A stretch of DNA of 5,238 bases, from positions 1 to 5,238 of the forward strand of contig JAVBPB010000062.1 in assembly GCA_031549965.1 (NCBI GenBank), in the 5' to 3' direction. Below the pieces are notes generated by a model. The model was not told where the DNA came from, ran no database searches, and saw only the letters and a list, made by a program, of their open reading frames with translations. Made by a program: the position numbers and the translations under genes. The first letter of the stretch is position 1. Each line of letters starts with the position of its first letter. Shown here piece after piece: positions 1 through 5,092 of the stretch. The stretch is from JAVBPB01 sp031549965 (lineage in GTDB: Bacteria > Bacillota > Clostridia > Lachnospirales > Lachnospiraceae).

Positions 1-607
1 TTGTAAATTTATATAGTGCTTCTTCCTTCTGTGTAATATTCATATTTTCCCATTCCATAGGAGCTTTTTGCTTAGCAGGATCTGCCCAAAAATCGGAGTA
101 ATGAAAGTTAACTAATAACTTCATTCCATTGGCAGTAGCACGTTTTCCCATTTGTATTGCCTTTTCTAAGTCGGAATTTCCGCCTCCAAATCCTTGGTTT
201 TTAGAATCGTAAGGATTATTCCATATTCTTACACGAATATAATTTACTCCAGCATCTTTGAGAGTGGTAAAAATATCCTGTTCATTGCCTAGTTCATTAT
301 AAAATTTTACACCACTTTGTTCAAGTGCAATAATACTTGATATATCAACTCCTTTAATGAAATCATCAGTTAAGCCATCAACTTTTTTAACAAAAATATT
401 AGCCTCAACACTTTGATTACTATCTGCTTGGTTAATTTCTACAGCCTCGGTAGAAGTTTCAGGCTGAGTTTTGGTAGTTGTTTCAGATGTAGGAGCAGTA
501 GTTGTGGGAGATTCATTATTATTTTGATTTTTTTTAGAACCACATCCTGTTAATGAGGTTATTAAGCTTAGAGCTAATAATAGTGTAACTAATTTTAATT
601 TTTTCAT
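1..607 (-). CDS. GH53 arabinogalactan endo-beta-1,4-galactanase, lipoprotein, N-terminal part (3' end outside window)
   Basis: Secreted endo-galactanase predicted to cut beta-1,4-galactan side chains of pectin outside the cell. Only the first 202 residues are in the window; the frame stays open to the left edge. Residues 1-22 form a lipoprotein signal: MKKLK, a hydrophobic stretch, then lipobox L19-T20-G21-C22, so Cys22 should be lipidated and anchor the enzyme to the outer face of the membrane. Residues 33-56 are a Thr/Ser/Glu-rich linker. The catalytic barrel starts near residue 83 with typical GH53 signatures: GVDISS (86-91), NYIRVRIWNNP (122-132), GFGGGNSDLEKA (139-150) and FHYSDFWADP (168-177). 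The two catalytic glutamates of the family lie further on, off the window. The ATG at 605-607 is chosen because GGAGG (613-617) precedes it by 5 bases. Leftward transcription diverges from the cassette to the right. I see no compelling promoter upstream. Family assignment is firm; exact substrate is inferred. Confidence 0.93.
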   Translation of the reverse strand, partial: MKKLKLVTLLLALSLITSLTGCGSKKNQNNNESPTTTAPTSETTTKTQPETSTEAVEINQADSNQSVEANIFVKKVDGLTDDFIKGVDISSIIALEQSGVKFYNELGNEQDIFTTLKDAGVNYIRVRIWNNPYDSKNQGFGGGNSDLEKAIQMGKRATANGMKLLVNFHYSDFWADPAKQKAPMEWENMNITQKEEALYKFT

Positions 608-617
608 CTTTACCTCC

Positions 618-945
618 AAAGTTATTATTTTTATAATTTTATCAAGTATATAGTAAAATTTAAATATGTAATTTTAATGGTATAAAGTAAAATATTATTG
701 TCTTGTTTTTTAGGATGATTAGTCTTTATAGAGATAGAACTAAATAAATATAATATATATTTAAGTCTCATTTTTAGATTCAACTAAAAATGAATAGATG
801 GAGAATAAAAAAACTCCCAGAAGGGAGCAAAATTCACCACATGATGCTTGATACTGCTCGTAAACTTTATTTACATCTTCAGTAGCATTTAGTTTTTTAG
901 CTGAAATGATACTAGCAAAGCTAAAAAATGAAGTATCATACATAA
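618..945. other. Intergenic stretch without a supported gene
   Basis: About 330 very AT-rich bases separate the galactanase start from the integrase remnant. The only clear element is a minus-strand hairpin terminator at 807-828. A 60-codon minus-strand frame (761-943) and a 31-codon plus-strand frame (790-885) overlap each other here; neither resembles a protein I know. The minus-strand frame has only a weak AAGGA about 11 bases before its ATG, and the terminator hairpin falls inside it. The stretch may be the scar of an old insertion or deletion next to the broken integrase. Confidence 0.5.
807..828 (-). terminator. Rho-independent terminator, minus strand
   Basis: Read on the minus strand, CTCCC-TTCT-GGGAG makes a 5-bp GC-rich stem (823-827 with 814-818), extendable by a G-U pair, followed at once by seven T (813-807). 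On the plus strand no T run follows, so it works leftward only. No intact minus-strand gene ends just before it, so it is probably left over from a lost gene. Confidence 0.65.
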
Positions 946-1200
946 AAAATTAAGTCCTTGTGCGGAATAACCTTTAAATACCATTATCTTAGGCATACAT
1001 ATGGAACAACCCTTGCTCTGCTGAATGCTCCTATGCATATTTTGTGTCGGCAGATGGGACAAGCGTCTGGTAATGTGACACAGAAATATTACTTAGGTGA
1101 TTCAAAAGAAGGTATGAAAATATTAAAATCCAACCTTAATAAGTTTAAATAGAATAAACTAGATGAAACATTGTCGCCAGAAGAAGAGGGGATAGCTTAA
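946..1200 (+). pseudogene. Tyrosine recombinase (phage/ICE-type integrase), C-terminal remnant
   Basis: Only the end of the catalytic domain of a tyrosine site-specific recombinase survives. From a TTG at 958 the frame reads 64 residues, with the family's box II signature H9-Y-L-R12-H-T-Y-G. It then shows MGQASGNVTQKYY (33-45), in which Y44 sits where the nucleophilic tyrosine belongs. The normally conserved His/Trp nine residues before it is Gln35, a further sign of decay. The N-terminal DNA-binding domain and the first catalytic Arg and Lys are absent: the frame is closed by a TAA at 943-945 and no ribosome binding site is present. After the TAG at 1150-1152 the same frame continues for 15 more codons, ending in LSPEEEGIA before TAA at 1198-1200, so the TAG is probably a nonsense mutation. 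It cannot be a working recombinase. It marks an old integrated element directly upstream of the nuclease cassette. Confidence 0.82.
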
Positions 1201-1207
1201 AGATGCG

Positions 1208-1236
1208 TTGATTTTTTATTATAATTGATATATAAT
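1208..1236 (+). promoter_or_regulatory. Sigma-A-type promoter of the three-gene cassette
   Basis: TTGATT (-35, 1208-1213) and a perfect TATAAT (-10, 1231-1236) are separated by 17 bases, the ideal spacing. Transcription would start near 1243, giving a leader of only about 20 bases before the GTG start at 1262. No operator-like palindrome is evident, so expression may be constitutive. Confidence 0.7.
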
Positions 1237-1247
1237 AAAAATATAGA

Positions 1248-1264
1248 AAGGGGGCATGATTGTG
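1248..1264 (+). promoter_or_regulatory. Ribosome binding site that favours GTG at 1262 over ATG at 1256
   Basis: The Shine-Dalgarno-like run AAAGGGGG (1247-1254) ends one base before the ATG at 1256, too close to serve it. It lies seven bases before the in-frame GTG at 1262, the usual spacing. The protein therefore most likely begins at GTG, two codons downstream. Confidence 0.65.
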
Positions 1265-2335
1265 ACAAGAGAAAATTATTTATTGTATGTAGAAAAGACG
1301 ATATTATCTTATTCTACAAAAGTAAAAAAATATTTAGTCAATAGATTTATAGAAATTGGTATAGCTATAAAAAGTACTAAAATGTTAGGTCGAATGAATA
1401 TTGAAGGTATAGAAACTGTAGACATTACAGAAAAAAGTTTTGATGAAGCGTTATTAACTTGCTTGAAAGAAAATGAAAAAGCTTTAATGGAATTTGAAAA
1501 ATGGGAATTTGAAAAAGATTATAAATATTCTGTTTTATTTTCTTGCGATAAATTTAATGAATTATTTGAAAGTGTAAAATGTATTAAGCCTTTAGAAACG
1601 TGTGAGAAAGATAATGTATTTAATACATTAAATATGCCAGTAGCTTTTCATGATGAAGAAAGAAGTTATTTAAAATTTATATTAAAATATGCAACTATTC
1701 ACCCAGTAACCCAAGAAGAAATGCTTTTAAAATATCCAATTCTTTTAGTATTGCATAAGAACGGGGAATTAATTGAAATTAGATTTGATGTGTTAAAAAA
1801 GGCTTTTATTTTAGACCAAGAGCAAGAAACATACGCAAGCATGATTGAGTCTATAAGGAAATATGTGTTTGATAGTTTTAAATGTAATTTAGAGGGTCTT
1901 AATTTGGATTTTATGGTTGGTGTTGCAAAGCAGAATGATGATATTAAGCTTATAGCACAATATATGAGACTAACAAATGGTGGATATGCACAACTAGAAG
2001 TTGGGAATAATCAAGAATATATGTTGCCTTTTATTGGAGAATTAAGAACATTATTATTTGATTTTAACACTGAATTGGAAAAGGTACCAGATGTCAAAGA
2101 TGCATTAGAACAATTTATGTTTGAAAAAGATGAAATGTCAGATTATCCTTGGATTGAGGTACTTTGGGAAGATGATATTAAAACAAGAAGTATTCATGTG
2201 AAATTTGTATTTAATTATATGAATAAAGAATATGCTTTAATACAACACTATTATAATAATGTTTTGGTGGGAATGGAGCGGATGAATTATGTTATCAAAT
2301 ACATTGTCACAAATAGAAGTGATAATACAGAATAA
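1262..2335 (+). CDS. Uncharacterised 357-residue protein, first gene of nuclease cassette
   Basis: I do not recognise this protein. It is a soluble, acidic-plus-lysine-rich alpha/beta protein with no signal peptide, no membrane segment and no Walker A/B, helicase, methyltransferase, protease or nucleotidyltransferase motif that I can see. Numbered from the upstream ATG at 1256, residues 1-90 look helical and charged. Residues 160-185 (PILLVLHKNGELIEI and onward) and 312-350 (a stretch of alternating hydrophobics ending MNYVIKYI) look like strand-helix cores. Cysteines are scattered and form no CxxC pairs. GTG 1262 is preferred over ATG 1256 on ribosome-site spacing. The gene has its own promoter and its last 47 bases overlap the next gene, so it belongs to one operon with the winged-helix protein and the PD-(D/E)XK nuclease. 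By position it could be the sensor or scaffold of that system; this is inference from context only. Confidence 0.85.
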   Translation: MTRENYLLYVEKTILSYSTKVKKYLVNRFIEIGIAIKSTKMLGRMNIEGIETVDITEKSFDEALLTCLKENEKALMEFEKWEFEKDYKYSVLFSCDKFNELFESVKCIKPLETCEKDNVFNTLNMPVAFHDEERSYLKFILKYATIHPVTQEEMLLKYPILLVLHKNGELIEIRFDVLKKAFILDQEQETYASMIESIRKYVFDSFKCNLEGLNLDFMVGVAKQNDDIKLIAQYMRLTNGGYAQLEVGNNQEYMLPFIGELRTLLFDFNTELEKVPDVKDALEQFMFEKDEMSDYPWIEVLWEDDIKTRSIHVKFVFNYMNKEYALIQHYYNNVLVGMERMNYVIKYIVTNRSDNTE

Positions 2336-2651
2336 ATTGGATGATGTTGTTTTAAATGAGCTGATGGATTTTTTTAAGCACTATAAAAAGGGCATGTGGC
2401 TCTATCCAGGTGTATTTATACGTAAATACAATATTTCAATGGAATGTATTTATGAAATTTTAAACGAGATGGAGAAACAGGGTATTATACAAAGTTATTA
2501 TGAACTGTATTGTAGTCAATGTCAAAAATCTAATGGTGTTGTTAAACTTTTTAATGAATTACCAGAAACCTTTGAATGTGAACTATGCAATTGTGAATTA
2601 CCAACAATTGAAAATGCTGTAATAATTTACCAGGTGATTAAAGATGAATAA
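2289..2651 (+). CDS. Winged-helix / zinc-ribbon protein (120 aa), second gene of nuclease cassette
   Basis: Small protein with two visible parts. Residues about 20-72 have the pattern of a winged helix-turn-helix: a tryptophan-containing first helix, then VFIRKYNIS-MECIYEILNEME-KQGIIQ, where the second and third helices are followed by the GII wing strand. Residues 75-100 form a zinc ribbon: C75-x2-C78, then C97-x2-C100, with an extra C102. This combination commonly binds DNA or acts as a protein adaptor; the exact family is not recognised. The start at 2289 lies inside the first gene in another frame and has GGAG (2275-2278) ten bases upstream. The 47-base overlap suggests translational coupling. 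The stop overlaps the nuclease start by 8 bases. It could be the DNA-recognition or regulatory subunit of the nuclease, or the operon's autoregulator. The fold is inferred from pattern; the cysteine pairs are directly visible. Confidence 0.85.
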   Translation: MLSNTLSQIEVIIQNKLDDVVLNELMDFFKHYKKGMWLYPGVFIRKYNISMECIYEILNEMEKQGIIQSYYELYCSQCQKSNGVVKLFNELPETFECELCNCELPTIENAVIIYQVIKDE

Positions 2652-3354
2652 TCAAGATATAGAAATTTCAAAGGCTCTTTCAATTTTAAGCAAGATAAAT
2701 TCAGAAGCAAGATGGGAAAAAATATGTGAAATTAGTAGCATTCAATTAAATAATTATAACTTGAAATTGAAAGAATTTAAAAGATTAAATTCTCTCAACA
2801 AAAAAATTGATATTGTCCCCCAAAATATAAATAAGTTAAAGGGAGATGCATTGGAAGATTTAGTATATTACTTATTGGAGATATCTGGAGATTTGTTTGA
2901 GGTAGAAAGAAATCTTCGGACAACCACAAATGAGATTGACCAAGTAATTGTTCTGAAACCAAAAGGAAAGGTACTATTAAATTCAGGGCTGTTAAACAGA
3001 AAATTAGAAAGGATTTTAGGAGAATGTAAAAACTATAACAAAATCGTAGATGTAACGTATGTTGGAAAGTTTTGTAGTTTATTACTTACTACTGGGATTA
3101 CTTTGGGTTTACTTTTTTCATATCATGGTATTAGTGGTTCAGGATGGAATTATGGTAGCGGTTTAATTAAAAAATTTTATCTACATAAAGAAGATTTGGA
3201 AAAAAGATATTGTATTATTGATTTTTCATTGAAAGAGTTTGATATGATAAGTCAAGGACATAATCTACTAGAAATAATAGAGGATAAGTTATTAGCATTA
3301 CAATTAGATACAGATTATATAAAATTGCTATCTAAACACCCAGCAGAATCATAA
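2644..3354 (+). CDS. PD-(D/E)XK restriction-endonuclease-like protein (236 aa), third gene of cassette
   Basis: Predicted metal-dependent DNA nuclease of the restriction-endonuclease-like fold. The core is readable in order: helix with KGDALEDLVYYLLE (66-79) supplying E71; strand with TNEIDQVIVL (95-104) supplying D99; strand with GECKNY (126-131) supplying E127 and K129. This E...D...ExK order, with about 28 residues between acids, matches the Mrr/REase-like superfamily. The following VGKFCSLLLTTGITLGLLFS (140-159) is the typical core helix and strand, not a membrane span, since it sits inside the fold. Residues 1-65 are helical and lysine-rich, and may bind DNA or the partner proteins. ATG at 2644 overlaps the previous stop (ATGAATAA) and has AGGTGA (2632-2637) six bases upstream. 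No methyltransferase accompanies it, so this is not a classical restriction-modification pair; self-protection would need another route. The nuclease fold is well supported; target and role are not known. Confidence 0.86.
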   Translation: MNNQDIEISKALSILSKINSEARWEKICEISSIQLNNYNLKLKEFKRLNSLNKKIDIVPQNINKLKGDALEDLVYYLLEISGDLFEVERNLRTTTNEIDQVIVLKPKGKVLLNSGLLNRKLERILGECKNYNKIVDVTYVGKFCSLLLTTGITLGLLFSYHGISGSGWNYGSGLIKKFYLHKEDLEKRYCIIDFSLKEFDMISQGHNLLEIIEDKLLALQLDTDYIKLLSKHPAES

Positions 3355-3378
3355 CTTATTCAAAACTTATCTCGTTAA

Positions 3379-3571
3379 ATTCTACAGGATAAGTCTAAAA
3401 ATTTGAGAAAAGTTATCTATTAGATTGATGAATCTATGAAAGAAAAGTTTCCAATAAAAACATAGAAGATAGCTTAGAAAAGGAAATCAAGTATGTAAAG
3501 ATTTAATTAAAGTAATACAAGAAAATGAAAAAATACAGCATTATCCGAAAGTACAGGAAAAATTATGGTGA
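3379..3571 (+). pseudogene. Transposase remnant, frameshifted (possibly IS1182/IS4-like DDE family)
   Basis: No single frame is open, but three consecutive frames join into one plausible protein. The first part is LQDKSKNLRKVIY-stop-IDESMKEKFP (3379 to about 3455), the second KNIEDSLEKEIKYVK (3456-3500), the third DLIKVIQENEKIQHYPKVQEKLW with TGA at 3569-3571. The segment thus contains one nonsense codon and two frameshifts. The charged coiled pattern ending in PKVQEKL resembles, from memory, the region ahead of the catalytic domain in IS1182-like transposases; that match is not verified. The catalytic DDE residues are not present. It begins only 25 bases after the nuclease stop and belongs to mobile-element debris on the right flank of the cassette. 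Alternatively it is a dead fragment of a fourth cassette gene. Confidence 0.5.
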
Positions 3572-3590
3572 ATAGCAACCAAAATTTAAG

Positions 3591-3638
3591 AAAAATAGAT
3601 ATCAAATCATAAATAAAATGATTTAATATCTATTTTTT
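3591..3638 (+). terminator. Long hairpin terminator, likely bidirectional
   Basis: A long, nearly perfect stem pairs AATAGATAT (3594-3602) with ATATCTATT (3626-3634). After one C/A mismatch it pairs AAATCAT (3604-3610) with ATGATTT (3618-3624) around a 7-base AT loop, and it ends in a run of six T (3633-3638). The A run at 3591-3595 gives a T run on the minus strand too. It is the first strong terminator after the nuclease cassette, though it may have come with the mobile-element fragment. Confidence 0.75.
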
Positions 3639-3658
3639 GGTAACTTGAAAATATAATG

Positions 3659-3687
3659 CTGAAAAACAAAGGTTTTTCAGTGACCTC
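3659..3687. repeat. Perfect short inverted repeat, possible right end of an insertion sequence
   Basis: CTGAAAAAC (3659-3667) and GTTTTTCAG (3672-3680) form a perfect 9-bp inverted repeat around AAAG, followed by TGACCTC. No T run follows, so it is not a standard terminator. It lies about 90 bases beyond the transposase remnant, where an insertion-sequence end would be expected. No matching opposite end was found in the window, so the assignment is tentative. Confidence 0.4.
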
Positions 3688-3875
3688 TCTTGTAATGAGT
3701 GTGGCTTTTTATTAATGTAACCCAGAGTACCGCAAACTAGCATAAACACTAGGTTTATGGCAGTATCATTGTGACACACAGAGGAATGACACGAAATATG
3801 ATTTTATAGGATGTTGCAGAGTAATCATGACACTATTATGCTACGAAGGGGGATTAAAAGGCTGAAATCAAGCAC
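3688..3875. other. Unexplained noncoding stretch, locally GC-richer
   Basis: From about 3718 to 3870 the base composition is clearly less AT-rich than the surroundings, yet no frame has a start codon with a ribosome binding site. TGACAC occurs at 3772, 3787 and 3828. A loose direct repeat joins 3760-3777 (GCAGTATCATTGTGACAC) and 3816-3833 (GCAGAGTAATCATGACAC). A 39-codon open frame (3746-3862) lacks a credible start. It could be a structured RNA, a recombination site, or decayed mobile DNA. Confidence 0.35.
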
Positions 3876-3908
3876 AAAAAGAGGATAGACAAAATATCAT
3901 CTATCCTC
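3876..3908 (-). terminator. Rho-independent terminator of the rubrerythrin gene
   Basis: On the minus strand GAGGATAGA (3908-3900) pairs with TCTATCCTC (3889-3881), a perfect 9-bp stem with a 10-base loop, followed by five T (3880-3876). It starts 30 bases after the rubrerythrin stop codon. Confidence 0.88.
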
Positions 3909-3938
3909 ATCAAAGCCTTATTCTAAGCCATGTACATC

Positions 3939-4481
3939 TTAAGCAAAATATCTCTCAAGTAATCCCTTAAATGCCTTACCATGTCTGGCTTCATCCTTAG
4001 CCATCTCATGAACAGTATCGTGTATAGCATCAAGATTTGCAGCCTTAGCACGTACCGCTAAGTCTTTTTTACCAGCAGTAGCACCATTTTCTGCTTCAAC
4101 TCTTAATTCAAGATTCTTTTTAGTACTGTTAGTAAGAACTTCACCTAATAACTCAGCAAATTTTGCGGCATGTTCAGCTTCTTCATAAGCAGCTTTTTCG
4201 TAATACATACCAATCTCAGGATAGCCTTCTCTAAATGCAACTCTAGCCATTGCAAGATACATACCAACCTCAGTACATTCTCCAGAAAAATTAGATCTTA
4301 AATCAGACATAATATCTTCAGAAGAACCTTGAGCTACACCTAAAGTATGTTCATCAGCCCAAACTAAATCTCCAGATTGTTCATTGAATTTAGAAGCATT
4401 AGCTTTACATACAGGACATGCCTCAGGAGCCTCATTACCTTCGTGAACATAACCACAAACACTACATACATATTTTTTCAT
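3939..4481 (-). CDS. rbr: Reverse rubrerythrin (rubredoxin domain first, then diiron ferritin-like domain)
   Basis: Cytoplasmic peroxide reductase of anaerobes: it reduces hydrogen peroxide to water at a diiron site, with electrons passing through its rubredoxin centre. The domain order is reversed relative to classical rubrerythrin. Residues 1-35 are rubredoxin-like, with iron ligands C6-x2-C9 and C22-P-V-C25. Residues 50-180 form the four-helix diiron domain, with E68 and E71 in GECTE, E101-x2-H104 in YEEAEH, E129 in RVEAE, and E164-x2-H167 in DEARH. At 180 residues it is full length for the reverse type described in Clostridium acetobutylicum. The start at 4481 is fixed by AAGGAGG (4490-4496) eight bases upstream. 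It follows perR in the same direction but has its own promoter and terminator. A PerR-type operator overlaps the transcription start, so induction by peroxide or air is expected. Confidence 0.96.
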   Translation of the reverse strand: MKKYVCSVCGYVHEGNEAPEACPVCKANASKFNEQSGDLVWADEHTLGVAQGSSEDIMSDLRSNFSGECTEVGMYLAMARVAFREGYPEIGMYYEKAAYEEAEHAAKFAELLGEVLTNSTKKNLELRVEAENGATAGKKDLAVRAKAANLDAIHDTVHEMAKDEARHGKAFKGLLERYFA

Positions 4482-4504
4482 TTTGTTTTCCTCCTTAAAT
4501 TAAA

Positions 4505-4521
4505 TAATAGTAATCATTACT
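4505..4521. promoter_or_regulatory. Candidate PerR operator in front of rubrerythrin
   Basis: AGTAAT-C-ATTACT (4509-4521) is a perfect 13-base palindrome just downstream of the rubrerythrin -10 box, where bound repressor would block transcription. Its TAATNATTA core agrees with the centre of the Bacillus PerR box (TTATAATNATTATAA), though the outer bases differ. The 15-base stretch 4505-4519 recurs with one change before perR (4992-5006). Confidence 0.68.
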
Positions 4522-4530
4522 GATATTATT

Positions 4531-4559
4531 ATAATACTATATATAATTTTAAATGTCAA
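4531..4559 (-). promoter_or_regulatory. Promoter of rubrerythrin
   Basis: On the minus strand a consensus TTGACA (4559-4554) is followed after 17 bases by TATTAT (4536-4531). The predicted start near 4524 falls next to the 4509-4521 palindrome. The leader to the ATG is about 40 bases. Confidence 0.78.
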
Positions 4560-4577
4560 TACAATTTATGAATTTTT

Positions 4578-4973
4578 TTATAAATTATTCTTTTTATTTA
4601 AGCAATTTTCACAAATGCCATGAAAAAGGGCAGTATGGCCCTGAATATTTCCTTTAAAATTAGCATTAGCTATAATATTAATATGATCTATGGATTCCAT
4701 TTTTAAATCATATACTTGGTTACATGTATTACATATAAAATGATAATGAGGTTTAGAATTTCCATCAAACCTATCAAAATTATCACCACATGAAAGTTTT
4801 AATATTTCACCTCTTTCAGCTAAAAAACCTAGGTTCCTATATATAGTACCAAGGCTAATATTAGGATATATTTCTCTCATAGCAGTATAAATAGTATCAG
4901 CTGTAGGATGATCATTTCTACCATCTAAATATTGCTTAATGGATTCTCTTTGCCTGCTATACTTTGCGATCAT
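4578..4973 (-). CDS. perR: PerR, Fur-family peroxide-sensing repressor
   Basis: Metal-dependent repressor that senses hydrogen peroxide through iron-catalysed oxidation of a ligand histidine. The N-terminal winged helix (about 5-65) includes HPTADTIY and the recognition segment SLGTIYRNL (40-48). All five regulatory metal ligands of Bacillus subtilis PerR align at a constant offset of 15: H22, D70, H76, H78 and D89 (for H37, D85, H91, H93, D104). The structural zinc cysteines C81, C84, C121 and C124 align at the same offset. Asp at position 70 favours PerR over Fur or Zur. The start is placed at the ATG at 4971-4973, giving 131 residues, because AAAGGTGG (4981-4988) lies seven bases before it. 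An in-frame ATG at 4989-4991 lies upstream of that site and cannot use it. It is transcribed leftward into rubrerythrin; an operator copy at its own promoter suggests autoregulation. Confidence 0.94.
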   Translation of the reverse strand: MIAKYSRQRESIKQYLDGRNDHPTADTIYTAMREIYPNISLGTIYRNLGFLAERGEILKLSCGDNFDRFDGNSKPHYHFICNTCNQVYDLKMESIDHINIIANANFKGNIQGHTALFHGICENCLNKKNNL

Positions 4974-4980
4974 AAAAATT

Positions 4981-4988
4981 CCACCTTT
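4981..4988 (-). promoter_or_regulatory. Ribosome binding site fixing the perR start at 4973
   Basis: AAAGGTGG on the minus strand, seven bases before the ATG at 4973. The longer frame from 4991 would translate this site as its codons 2-4 and add MKGGIF, which is not expected at the N-terminus of the family. Confidence 0.75.
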
Positions 4989-4991
4989 CAA

Positions 4992-5008
4992 TAATAGTAA
5001 TTATTATT
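4992..5008. promoter_or_regulatory. Candidate PerR operator in front of perR
   Basis: AGTAAT-T-ATTATT (4996-5008) is the near-palindromic counterpart of the rubrerythrin operator. The 15 bases TAATAGTAATTATTA (4992-5006) differ from the other copy at the central base only. It sits between the perR -10 box and ribosome binding site, the same arrangement as at rubrerythrin, which points to autorepression. Confidence 0.66.
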
Positions 5009-5015
5009 ATTTAAT

Positions 5016-5044
5016 ATTTTACTATAAAAAATATTAAAAGTCAA
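5016..5044 (-). promoter_or_regulatory. Promoter of perR
   Basis: On the minus strand TTGACT (5044-5039), a 17-base spacer and TAAAAT (5021-5016). Spacer length and sequence (ending TATAG) resemble the rubrerythrin promoter, as if the two were derived from one another or selected alike. Confidence 0.75.
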
Positions 5045-5045
5045 T

Positions 5046-5082
5046 AAAAAAGAGCTGTATAAAAAATTATACAACTCTTTTT
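5046..5082. terminator. Bidirectional hairpin terminator upstream of perR
   Basis: TGTATAA (5056-5062) pairs with TTATACA (5067-5073). After one mismatch GAG (5052-5054) pairs with CTC (5075-5077), flanked by an A run on the left and five T (5078-5082) on the right. T runs therefore follow the stem on both strands. It ends one base before the perR -35 box, so it would shield perR from transcription entering from the right. Confidence 0.75.
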
Positions 5083-5092
5083 GTTACTATTC

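Noticed and set aside
790..885. 31-residue plus-strand open frame starting MNRWRIKKLPEG
   Set aside because: Short, no ribosome binding site and no recognisable similarity; it overlaps the terminator on the other strand.
761..943. 60-residue minus-strand open frame
   Set aside because: No family resemblance, weak ribosome site, and a strong terminator hairpin with seven T lies within it.
3061..3120. Hydrophobic run VGKFCSLLLTTGITLGLLFS as a membrane helix in the nuclease
   Set aside because: It is interrupted by polar residues and sits right after the ExK strand, where the nuclease fold has a buried helix and strand.
1262..3354. Assignment of the cassette to Wadjet, a classical restriction-modification system or an ABC-three-component system
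   Set aside because: No SMC-like ATPase, methyltransferase or Walker motif is present in any of the three proteins.
3365..3394. ACTTATC/GATAAGT stem just after the nuclease gene as the operon terminator
   Set aside because: Seven AT-rich pairs around a 16-base loop with no T run; the 3591-3638 hairpin is far stronger.
3746..3862. 39-codon open frame in the GC-richer block
   Set aside because: No start codon with a ribosome site; openness is explained by the lower AT content.
4974..4991. Upstream ATG of perR at 4991
   Set aside because: The ribosome binding site AAAGGTGG lies downstream of it and correctly serves the ATG at 4973.
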